Below are positions 41,261 through 52,265 of a DNA stretch of 60,000 nucleotides, in pieces (the first letter of the stretch is position 1; each line of letters begins with the position of its first letter). The position numbers were made by a program, and so were the translations under genes. The DNA is from Symsagittifera roscoffensis (Eukaryota; Xenacoelomorpha; Acoela; Convolutidae). Location: contig NC_087063.1 in assembly GCF_963678635.1 (NCBI RefSeq), forward strand, positions 2,642,073 through 2,702,072. Direction: 5' to 3'. The notes under the pieces are model-generated. The model searched no databases and was not told where the DNA came from. It worked only from the letters and a program-made list of their open reading frames with translations.

Positions 41261-43618
41261 AGTTGTCCAATTTGAAAAAAAAACGAAAAATAGAAGAGCT
41301 AAAAACTAAACAAAAAAGACGTCACAATACGACATCTTCAGCGAAAGATGAAATAGTGGATTAAGAAAACAAAACAAAATAAGACAAAAATAGGACAACA
41401 GAAAGAACAAATTGGTGAAAAAATAGATTAACAAAAAACAGAGGAATAAAAGTGATACAGGAAACAATGAAATGAGATTATGAACTGACAATTTTTAGCT
41501 AGTTGGGTATTTCTATCCGCTGGGATGTGTGTTTCAGAATTTCAGTTTGATTTAGTATTTAGAATTTCAGTATAATTATTTATGTCAATAGTTAGTTAGC
41601 TTCTTCCAATAAAAAGTTATTGGCTGATGCCTGATATTGACGGTTAAAAACTACAGCACAGATAACGTTTTAAAAAGTAAAGTGTTAAGAACAAAAATTT
41701 AAGTAAAATTGAACTTCTTGCAAAAGAGTTTCATGGAAAATAATTGATTATAATGGATTATATCAAAAAGAATCTTAACCCATGTAATCTTTTTTCATGA
41801 CTCATCTAACCATGAAAATGGATTTTTAGGAGTTTGTAATCGATATTTTTCAACGTTCAAAAATCCATTATAATGCTTTATATCGATTAAAACCATTTTT
41901 GTTCTCAATATAATCAATTTTTCTTTTCAAAAAACCGAAGAAAATCTATTTTTTTTGCAAATGTCAAAGGTTTACTCTATTTTTTGCAGCGTTCTGCAAA
42001 ACAAGAACCCGCGAAAAGCGTTCATTCCTGTGTACAACCCCTCATCCATTGTTCAACATCCACCACTATTTTTACACCCTATCCACTCCAACCAACACAC
42101 ACACACACATAAATCCTTCCACCTCCTCCAAAACCCCCTTATCCGATCTCCTTCAAGAATATACCTTCCCAAATTTACCACCCAGTTAGCGTAAATTTGG
42201 GTTTTCAATTTTAAAATGCCTAATTTTAAGGACCATTTTAGATAACGTTTACTTCGATTTTCAGCAAAATTTATACATCAAAAATTTACATAAGCTTTAT
42301 ACATAAAAAATTTACATAAAATTTATACACAAGCAATTGATCTGAACTGCTCTCGCTGAAAGCCTCAAATTTTAGTTTAAAGCACTTACTAGTTAGCATT
42401 TAGCAATTTTCTGGGTCTAAAATTGCCAGTTTTTACCATTTGTGAAAAATTGTCTATGAAAAAGCGGAGTAGAAATGAAAGAACAAGCGATGTGAAACAT
42501 TTTAAACACAAAAATTGCATTATTCAGAACGACAACTTTCCTCACCTCTGTTCTTTTTTAAATGTTCACACCGTTGGAAAATTTAAAATGTAACCTGGCT
42601 TTTTCATAACCGAAATAAACTGATAAGTGCTTCAATATAAAGTTTGGAACTTTCATTTGCTGTCAGTCGATATAAAAATTTTGTTATAAATTTAAATTAA
42701 CTTTGTCCAAAAGTTGCCCTGAAAATTGGATTTTTCAGGGAAAAAACCTGAATTTGCGCTTAATTTAGTCTAGTTATGTTTTATGGCAAAATGCTTGATG
42801 TTACTAGCAATTTAAGTCTGCTCACAATAGTTAGTCTGTTCAGCACACCAGTTTTACTTGCAATATTACTAATTGCAATTAAATAGATTTTGATACTCTT
42901 CTAGAAGTATTGTTCAGCCGGTTTTGTTAAGCCTCAATCGAAAGCTCGTTTAGACTTGTTAAATATACTTGAAACTCTTCACCTTAATGAAAACACAAGA
43001 AAAACTCACAAAATTTCTTCAATCGGTTTTCGACAGAAATTTTTAAAATTGAAATTATCAAAAATATCAAATCACAGCTAAAACTTATAAACTATTCTCG
43101 AAGACTTTTCTAGCCGAATTTTACTGTTGAATTAGACCTCAACGCCCTTTAGGATAACTACCACATAAAAAACTTTGTAACAACTTTTTTTTGTAACTTT
43201 ACAATAAGGTTGAAAACTTTGATTGTTGAAGGACAAACCCAGAAGTTTTTGATTGAAAAAATTCTTGATCAATACAAAAAAAACATACACAAGTTTTAGG
43301 TACAAAACACTGAATTTCTACTAATACTCTAGTGGTCACAATTAAGCGCAAATATTAAATTTTACTCTGTAAAATGGCTGTTTTCAAAGTACAATTTGGA
43401 CAACATTTCCTCTAAGTTTTAATAAACTTTTTTACAAATATCAAGAGCAAATTCTTAGAGCTACCCTCCATGAAACTATGATCATTTGCTCTCAATGACT
43501 TACCAATGCAACCCAGTTCTGAAAATGCCAGCTTTTTTCATCTGAACTAAGTTATGCATCGAAGAATCAGCCGGGTAAAAAATTTGTTCAATTAACGTGA
43601 AACGTTCTCAGCGAGAAA
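41261..43618. other. Intergenic DNA
   Basis: No gene recognised. 41995-42190 is pyrimidine-rich with an (AC)n run at about 42095-42109. 41740-41930 holds loosely palindromic ATTGATTATAATGG/CCATTATAATGC words. The rest is AT-rich. Confidence 0.35.
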
Positions 43619-43735
43619 ATGGAAATAAATAGTGTGGAATTTTCACTAAACTCAGACGGTTGTTACTTGTTCACGCGAAGTGAAAAACTTAGTGCAGATG
43701 AGGAAAACAGGCCTTTTCAGACCCAGTTTACATTG
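43619..43735 (+). CDS. Possible orphan first exon on the plus strand
   Basis: ATG at 43619 opens a frame with balanced amino-acid use (MEINSVEFSLNSDGCYLFTR onward), ending after QFTL at a strong donor, CATTG/GTAAGTAATT. The coding look and the donor suggest a real or former exon. No partner exon was established; an acceptor TTTTTCAG at about 44394-44401 would add only eight codons before a stop. I do not recognise the protein. Confidence 0.3.
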
Positions 43736-43848
43736 GTAAGTAATTGGGACCAAATGTTGATAGTTTCAAGGAGGTTAGCTCCCATAATTTGCTCTAGCAT
43801 ATGTAAAGTTTTTACAGAATTTCGAATGAAATGATGTCCAAAATATAC

Positions 43849-44110
43849 CCGGGTTGACCTCTATAAACCGAAAATGCTTATCTTACAATTCCACAGACCG
43901 AAAATGCCCATCATACAATTCAATACATCAAATGTATAGAAAAATTATAATCATACAAATTTCATTCAAAAAAGAATTGAACTAGTTTCTGCGGCTACTT
44001 GAACCAAATAAAACTGTCTGCTGATGAAAAAAAAAACTAAGTAGCTTTTTTTTTTAAAAAAATGGTTATCATACAATTTCCATATATGAAAATTTTGGAA
44101 CAATTTGCCT
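43849..44110. mobile_element. Partial CCCGGGTTGAC-bounded element
   Basis: It begins ACCCGGGTTGACCTCTATAA, then has ACCGAAAATGCTTATCTTAC and further copies of the CATACAATTTCCATATATG word. The opposite terminus is missing. Confidence 0.55.
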
Positions 44111-45199
44111 GCGGTGCAGAAAATTGGTCAAAATGGGGTCTTTATAGTAATTTGGGAGAGCTCTGAATTCGGATTTGGGATTTGCAATTTAAATATTAAG
44201 TCACAGAATTGTTTTCACATTTCATATAAATCAAAGTTTTACACACTTCAACCAAATCGTTGATATTTATTCACTATCGTATTGCAAGAGAGATATATTC
44301 ACCTTGGGGCGTGCAAATGGAGGATTGCTCTCTTCTCTAAAAATGTCTGAGAACATAAAAGTTAAGAAAACCACAATAAGTAGCAACAAACTTGTGTTTT
44401 TCAGCCTTTTCCGCATAATTTGAACAATTAAGTATTCATTCTGTAATAAACTGGAGAAAAAATAATGCAGCCAAATAAACTTGAAAATTTCATAAAAACA
44501 TGTAATTGTGAAATCTTTTCATTCATGATATGAAAACAACAGGTTTAAGCACGCTTTTACTTGACTCAATTGAAATGGCAAAAACTTTAAGTCCTTAAAC
44601 TTTGAGACACTACATTAGAGTATTGAAAACTGCAGTTTATTTGGTTTAATCCACAGTGTTACCAAATTTTTGTTTCCAATTTTAAGTGATGAACATTTTA
44701 GACCACTTTATCAATTTTTGCTTCAAAAAATATTGCAGGCAATGCCATAAAGTTTTTATTACAAGATTGCATATTAAGAATTTCAATTTTTTTACTTAAT
44801 GTATGCGACAATTTTCAACCAAACCAAACTCGATCAAACATTTCAAAACTGAAAAAAAAATCCCTATGAAACCTTCTGATCAAAAAAGTGTTCGTTTCTG
44901 TATGAAAATAAGATTTTAGAAACAAATTTTTGTCAGACTCATAAATGGAAACAGTAAAAAATTGAAATCTGATAGACAGTGACCCCCTAACATCAAAGGA
45001 ACAAATTTCGAAGGTACTGAAAATTTTCATTTCATTCTTTACGAGATGCAACTTCACATTTTGTTTTTTGTTTCGAATGGTCTAGAAAGTTTTGCAGAAA
45101 TTGCTGTAATTTTCCAATAAAAGCTCTAAAAATTGAGCTTATTTTAGTTGTTTTTTAAATAAGATTCTGCTGTTTTCTCAGATAAAAACTAGATATATC

Positions 45200-46070
45200 A
45201 CTATCTAGGGGCAAAACTAACATGGTAGTAACCAATTTACTTTGTCTGTTCGCAAAAATTTCTCTCGTTTTGTTTTTAATTTCTCTAGTTGCTTTTTTTT
45301 CTCCAGTATAGGGGCAAACTATTATAAAAAATGACAGTTTGTTTTGCGTTTACTTAATATATTTTTTTTCTTTCTAGCTGCGTAATTTTTTTTCCAGTAT
45401 ACACTAAAGCATTATTTGAAACACTAGGGTACTATTTTGAACACTAGTGCATTGTTTAAAACACTGGTGCAAATTTGTGAAACAATAGTTCTAAATTTGA
45501 AACAATAATGCATTTTTTTGTAAAAAAATAGTGCAAACTCTGAACAAGAAAAATTAGGCAAACCTAAATTTAAAAAAATAGGTAAAAAAGGAATTTTTTT
45601 CACTTCTTGACACTGCAACTATTGGCAAGAACTGCATGTAAAAAAACATGAAAAAAAACACGATTGATTTTTTTTGCAATGACATTTTTTTAAAGCTTAC
45701 TTCGTTTTGTTTTGTTGTTATGGACTAACTTTGCACTCGTTTTTCAATTAATGCACTAGTTTCTCAAAAATGGCCTAGAAACATACTGCGCATATGTGTT
45801 TTGTGTAGTAGATAAGCAACCGCTGTATATTGCATCGATGCTAAATAAGCGGTATACATGTGAACAACTCAATCAAAACACACTTTGAAAGAGTTGTGTG
45901 TTATCAGGGATTTTTTTATATATTTTTTGGTTGATTGCTTTAGGAAAGAAATTGCACTTATGTTTCAAATATTGCACTAGATTTTTAAATTTTGCGCTTT
46001 TGTTTCAAATAGTGCACTAGTTTTTCAAATATGGCAAAGAAACAAAGTGAGCAAGAATGTCTTAGTCTTA
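45200..46070. repeat. Region of scattered TGCACTAGTTT-like repeats
   Basis: TTGAAACACTAG, GAACACTAGTGCA, AACACTGGTGCAAAT, AATTGCACTTATGTTTCAAA and ATAGTGCACTAGTTTTTC recur in both orientations over about 0.65 kb (45418-46050), suggesting a decayed satellite or foldback array. It lies between the exon 4-like and exon 3-like pieces of the pseudogene. Confidence 0.4.
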
Positions 46071-47384
46071 TACGGTGGTTTTAAAAGAGCTAGGAATCAA
46101 TGAAAACAAAAGTTTAATGATTTCTATAATTTTCATGAAAGTAGATTTTTCATGAATCATCATATACAGAAAGTTATCAATGCCTAGTGGATAAGCGGAT
46201 TTTTCACGTTAAATTTAAATTTTACAAAATCGATTTTAAATAGTCGATTTGACTTCTCTAAAAATAATGGATTACAACGAATGATAATCGGTTGCGTTGT
46301 CCCAAAGTGTAAACATAATCAATTTAATGGCAGCTTTTTTCACCACGAAAACCGATTTTAATTGATATTATCCATGAAACTTCACTGCATACGACTCTTT
46401 TCGTGTTTCCAAAACAGTTGAATATCTTATAAAGTAGTGACAAAATGATGGAACATTTAAATCAGCCAGTCAGTAACAAATATTCAAAAACTTAGAGCAA
46501 AAGCAATAATTTCAAGAAGGGTAGAAAAAAGTCGCGGCAGTAAAAGAATCTAGAACAATTACCAAATGAGCAGGTAATGCAACCGGGCTAGTCTGAATCA
46601 TAAGAAAAACCCCTACCAATAATCACTAATGCGTCTGTAATTTAGTCTTTTTTCAAACTAAAGTAATGGCCACTCCACTCTATAGGAACTTGGAAAGTTC
46701 TTCGGGTATTTTTACTTATTCGCCTCATGATTATTGTGTTAGCCTCAAAACTTGTCTAGGATAACAGGCCGACGTGACTTCAAGGGAACCAAAAAAGCTT
46801 TTTCTGATACCTCATCCAAAATTTTTCACTTTCCATGAAATTTCTTTTTTCGGGAAAAAAATTGTGCCTTGCAACTCCTTTTTCACGCCTTTCAAAAATC
46901 CTACTTCTGCCAACATTTTTTTGAAAGTTACTAAACAGTTTGAATTACACTTACTATTCAATTCAATCTGGCTTTGCTGTGAAAAATCAAACAACAAATA
47001 GTGCAGATTTTTTAGTGGTGTCATTCTGAACTGATTCGCTTCCAAATTTCTCAACTCACTCTAAGAGAAGTAACTTTCTTTGTTTTTTTTTGGTAAAATC
47101 ATAAACAAATGGGTGCCATTGACCTACAATGGATTCAAGACGTTGGAAATAATTATATGAACTCCATTTATTATCAATTTCTGAAAAAACAATCAAAATA
47201 ACATCATCCATTTTTAATAAGATTTTGTGTTAGTGTACCATCTTTGTGTTTATTATGCATGTTTTTTTTATTATGGTTCATGTTTCAGGCCACTCATGTT
47301 ACATTTTTTTTACCTCTCCACATTTTTTGAAGGTTGAACATGTGATCGAGTTGATATTCCTACCCTTACCCAGGCGGTTTTCTG

Positions 47385-48070
47385 TGCAAGATCTGAAATT
47401 CTTTACTAGTTGATTTTCAGATCTGAATTTCTTTATTTCATATCTAGATAAGAGTTGGATTTAGATCTGAGAAACCCTTTGTCAAATTATAGTTTATGCA
47501 TTTCGAGCAAAAAATTGAATTTTATTTTTTGATGTTTCTGCAGAACACAATTATATTTAGATTAACTAGCGGTAGAAAAATCTTTCCGAATACTTTCACA
47601 AACAGTTTTTTTCGAGTTGAATTGTTCAACTGTGATAAAAAGTTTTCAATAACTGTTAGATGACCTATCAATTTTTTAATTTTCATGCGCTGTTTATGCG
47701 TTCCAATGTTTATCTCATGCTTGGGAAAACATATTTTAGCAGTCTCCAATGGGAGAATTTCCTTAGTACCTGCTAGTAGCTAGCAGAAGCTAGCAAATAC
47801 AAAAGTATCAAAAATAGCACAAATTGTGTTAAAAACATTGGGTTTTCGTATCTGAAATAAACAAAGAAAAACGATTTTCAGATCTAAAATTAGATCTGAA
47901 GTATTTTTTTTTCAGATCTGAAATAACTAAGAAAAACAAAATTTAAGATCTGAAATTAGATTTGCAACAACCCATTTCTAAAATATCTAAGCGTTAATTC
48001 AACATTTTACAACCCATTTCAGATTTTTTTTCTTAGATCTGAAAAAGATTATTTCAGATTTGACTTAGAA
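47385..48070. repeat. Cluster of AGATCTGAAAT motifs
   Basis: The word AGATCTGAAAT, or its close variants and inverse, occurs about ten times (for example 47390, 47419, 47473, 47877, 47890, 47912, 47945 and 48035). No gene is evident; a 75-codon frame at 47749-47522 lies between two sub-clusters. Confidence 0.45.
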
Positions 48071-49177
48071 CATTTACTAGGGACGGGCCACCACCATTAT
48101 ATGAGCTCGCTCGCGACCATTTTTTGAAGCTTTCAGCTAAGTTTGTATGCATTTGCCGGTTTTGAGTTCTTTGAAAACCAGCTCTGGACTCCTAGACCGA
48201 TCCAGGAAAGCCAGGGCAATCCTTGCAATCCTCAGAGGACCGTAACAGATTTTTTGGCCTTTTATTTCAAACATTTTGTTGTATAGAATTTTGCTTTGCC
48301 AAAGTAGAGCCCTGATATCAACAAGGACGACTTAATATCATCAACAGTTTTTCATAATTATAGAAGACCGTTTTCCGCGATAAAATTTTGAGTCCGCGTA
48401 AAAGTCGTTGCGTAAAGATTTTCTAAGACAATCAAAAGCTGAGAAAGAGAGGTTTCTTTATGGATTCTAGAACAGACGTTTATGGGGCGGAAAAATGTTT
48501 CCGATACTTTAAATATCGAAAGAATTGGAGACGAATTAAACAACCTCTTTTAAGTTGAATCCGGTTGAAATTTGCGAAACCCACTGACAGTATACGGAGT
48601 CGACTATCAAATCTTGATATACTTTGTGTTGGGTGTTGGAATCCAATGTCTGCATGAAATGCACAACCTTGAAATAAAATTTACTGTTTGCTTTCATCTT
48701 TTTTTGTTCAGTAAATTTCAGAAATACACAGAAACATAAATTCTACAATCAGTAAAATTACTGCTTCCGCTATTTTGAATTTCACAAAATGCTTTCAACT
48801 TTTTGGTTCTCAAAGAACAAGAGGCAGCTAACCATGTTTAACCATCTACCTGTTTATTTTCTGGCCTGCCTATCTTAATTTGATGTTGTTTCACTTTTGT
48901 TTCAGTTTTTCATTTTTCTTAAACTAAAAATGAAACTCAAACAAAATTGCTCAATTCCTGCAAATATTTTTCTCTAATTTTCTCAAAAATAAAGTAACAT
49001 GTACTTTTCTCATAATTTTTGCACTACTTGCACAGTTTTTGGGTACACGCTTTAGTTCAAATTTGTTGTTTTTTCGACCGCTGAAAATGGGAAAAAACTT
49101 TGTATATGGGCGTATTTCAGTTCTTGTTTTCCCACCATTTTCCACGCAAAATTAGAAATCAAAATTAAACGTCCGAT

Positions 49178-52100
49178 TGGGTAGAAATGTATCTTTTTGA
49201 AGCCCTTTTTTTTTAACTTTTTCCTTTCTGTTTTAACAATTTTAAAGCAAAAGCTTTGTTCCAACTTAAGAGCCAGTACAGAAAGCATTCATACTAGAGC
49301 AACACAGCCAAGTAATGCGAGATAAAACTTTAATTTGATCTTTTATCCAAAAATATTAGCTTCAAAACAACAGTTCGAAAGCCCCCAGCAAAAACTTTTC
49401 AAAAAAACTTCTGAAAAAAGCTGAAGTAGAGTGAAAACTTATCAAAGTCATTTTACATTTAATAGGGCCACGAAGCGTAAATATTAGTATACAGCTCTAA
49501 TCTTAACCAACAGGCAGTTCGCGAAACGACAATAATTTCAAGAGAACCAGACAAATACTTGAAAACGACAAACAAGCTTTATTGTTTTCTAGCCATTTTT
49601 GCATAAAAGTTTTAAAAGCCTAACTCGCTCTCTGTTTAGCAAATAAATCAAAAGTAAATTGAGAAGAAATCAGAACCCAACAAGCAAAAAAAATCATCCT
49701 TTTCTTCTGATATTGAGGCTTCGGTAACAAGATAAACAAGTTTTGTTGTCCCCTCCTTACTGTTTAGTAGCAATTTTTCTAGCGCCCATTTTTTTTTTTG
49801 AAAAATCTTAAGCAAAACACCAGAAGTTTTGTTTAAGACTTTTCGGATAAAACGAACCCAATTTGAAAATGACTTTTCTGTACTTTATACTTCTCTAAAA
49901 CAGCTCAAAAGTACCTTAGAAGCTAAGAATATTTTTTGAATATTTCTACTTATTATCAAGAGTACAAACAATATTCAAATTATCAATTGGTTTTAAATTG
50001 ACCGTAGGAAGGAACCACAGGTAACTTAACCTAAAGATAGCCGGTTGCTCCTACGTTTTTTGTACCTTTCTTCAAGTTAAAGTCTGTTTAGTGCATGGTG
50101 TGATTTCAGAACTGTATAATTGCTTAGAAAAGCCTAACTCGCTCTCTGTTTAGCAAATAAACCAAAAGTAAATTGAGAAGAAATCAGAACCCAACAAGCA
50201 AAAAAAAATCATCCTTTTCTTCTGATATTGAGGCTTCGGTAACAAGATAAACAAGTTTTGTTGTCCCCTCCTCACTGTTTAGTAGCAATTTTTCTAGCGC
50301 CCATTTTTTTTTTTGAAAAATCTTAAGCAAAACACCAGAAGTTTTGTTTAAGACTTTTCGGATAAAACGAACCCAATTTGAAAATGACGTTTCTGTACTT
50401 TATACTTCTCTAAAACAGCTCAAAAGTACCTTAGAAGCTAAGAATATTTTTCGAATATTTCTACTTATTATCAAGAGTACAAACAATATTCAAATTATCA
50501 AATGGTTTTAAATTGACCGTAGGAAGGAACCACAGGTAACTTAACCTAAAGATAGCCGGTTGCTCCTACGTTTTTTGTACCTTTCTTCAAATTAAAGTCT
50601 GTTTAGTGCATGGTGTGATTTCAGAACTGTACAATTGCTTAGAAAAGCAGTAAAATTGCCATAACTATTCAAAAAATCTGAAAAAAAAAAAAGAATTTTC
50701 TATTTTTTTGCAAAACAAATTTTTATAGAAAAAAAAACAATTTTGCCGATTAAAGCACAAAACGCTAGTTTTGTTTAACATAGATTAAATTATTTTAGCC
50801 TAAATTTGTTAGAAAAAATCCAGATAAGAAATGTTGCGTTGCTCGCTCGAAACTGCCCTAAATCTCAAAAAAATCAAACCATTTTTTCTCAACAAGGGGA
50901 AATTTCTTATGCTTCAATCGAACCACGAATAAAAAGCTTCAATATTATACACTCGACTCATTGCAAGGATGATTTTTGGCATCTGATTTCGATCCGAAAA
51001 CAAAAAAGGTTTCACCCGAGTACAAGTTCTTCCTCATTTTCAATGATCGCATCAAAAAATACGCGTCGTTACATAATCAATTTACTTCCTTTTTACTTTT
51101 TGGCGAAATGAATTCTGATGAAGTTTTATCATTGAAATATAACCTTTAACTTTTATTTGTTTTCTGCTTGTGTTTTTGTGTGTTTGTGACCACAACAGTC
51201 AATATTATATACTAAAAAATAACAGTCAAATAAATAAACAAAGTTAACCAATAGTTGGGAATAAGCTAATAAACGCAAAAAAAAACTGAAAAAACTCTAA
51301 TTTTCAAGTAATATGACAACGAAGCATATTTAATATCAAGAACATTTTTATATTAACTTTTTTCGATACAACTAACTCTATTTGAAACTTGTTGTATTTT
51401 CAAAAACACTGTTTTACTAGTTCCAAAATTTGAAAATTAAAATCAGCTTCCGAAACAAGAAGTTGTTTTCTTTTGCTGTTCAATAATGGAAAATAGTTTC
51501 TTTTTAACAAAGGAGTTATATTGCATCTAAAATGAAAATAAAAGAAAAACCACAAAAACCCTAAATGAGCATGAGCAGTTTGTAGACTTTCATTTGGAAA
51601 ATCAATAAAGAATAACAAAGTATACTTACTCATCGACTCCTAAAAAAAATCTTTCAAATAACATGTCCTTCTATAGCTCTGTTTTTTCAAATTTTTTTTC
51701 TCCAATAAAGGTCATAAGGATTTTAGCTGTTACCTGAAAAGCGTATAATTTAACATATTAGTAGTTTTGACCAAAGTAAGGAATTTTAAAAATAGTATTA
51801 GGCTTCATTTTGCTCAATTCAGAGCGATGGAAAAAAAAATCAAATTATCCTGATTTATTTTTACAGATTCGTGCAATTTTGCATTTAATGTTTTATTATT
51901 CTACTATTTTTGGAACTAATAAAACAGTGTTTTTGAAAACACCACAAGTTTCAAATTTCAAAAGAAACAAAAAAAAAGTTGGATTAAATTTTTGAAAGTC
52001 AAGAACAGCTTATAATTAAAACTTTTTTGATACCATTCAGCCTGTTTGAATAATTGGATCAACAGAAAATTTTCTCATTTTGTTGGCAAATCTAATAAAA

Positions 52101-52222
52101 AACCCACTTCCGAAAAAAGAAGTCGGTCACATTCAAGGTATGTCTTTATTTTTGCTGCTCGATAATGAAGTTTAATTTTTTGAACAAGGTGAATGAACTG
52201 AAAAACAAAGAAATCAGCAGGA
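49178..52222. repeat. Tandem segmental duplication, left copy
   Basis: It is collinear with 52266-54790 at an offset of about 3.09 kb at the left end and about 2.58 kb further right; the difference is the extra 514-bp unit in this copy. Landmarks: GTAGAAATGTATCTTTTTGAAG, AAGTAAATTGAGAAGAAATC, AGTGCATGGTGTGATTTCAG, TGGATCAACAGAAAATTTTC. Several minus-strand acceptor-like sites (TTTTCAG or TTTTAG followed by about 100 open bases) recur in both copies, which could be remains of duplicated exons, but no protein family was recognised. Confidence 0.65.
49618..50645 (+). repeat. Near-identical 514-bp direct tandem duplication
   Basis: GCCTAACTCGCTCTCTG begins at 49618 and again at 50132. The two units differ only at scattered positions (for example one A in the poly-A run and T to C in CCTTACTG/CCTCACTG). 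The high identity means the duplication is recent or kept by gene conversion. Confidence 0.9.
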
Positions 52223-52265
52223 TCGTTGAACGTAATTAAATCGTTAACTTAATTAAACCCGTCTT

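Larger units (their letters stand above)
44815..48685 (-). pseudogene. Broken second copy of the DUF229 gene
   Basis: Three minus-strand pieces lie in gene order. At 47240-46930, KMDDVILIVFSEIDNKW, GQWHPFVYDF and NLHYLLFDFS align with exon 3 of the intact gene (KLDDVLTVVLSDHGNKW, DQWNPFLFVI and DLHYLLSKFS). The frame shifts near 47212 and again near 47090, and an in-frame TAG follows at about 47063. The metal-binding DHG is replaced by EID. At 48685-48360 a piece containing LIVDSVYCQW and GFNLKEV, then after a frameshift FNSSPILSIF, may match the start of exon 2 (LVDSYHDEC, FNL, NSS). A piece at 45057-44815 may match exon 4 (weak). The exon 3 match is convincing; the others are tentative. The copy cannot make a full protein. 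Confidence 0.6.

Noticed and set aside
49618-50645. CRISPR or LTR pair
   Set aside because: The two units are directly adjacent with no spacer or internal coding region, so a simple tandem duplication explains them.
50806-51111. A 101-codon plus-strand frame as a gene
   Set aside because: Its partner in the duplicated copy (about 53390-53700) is broken by stops, and no family is recognised.
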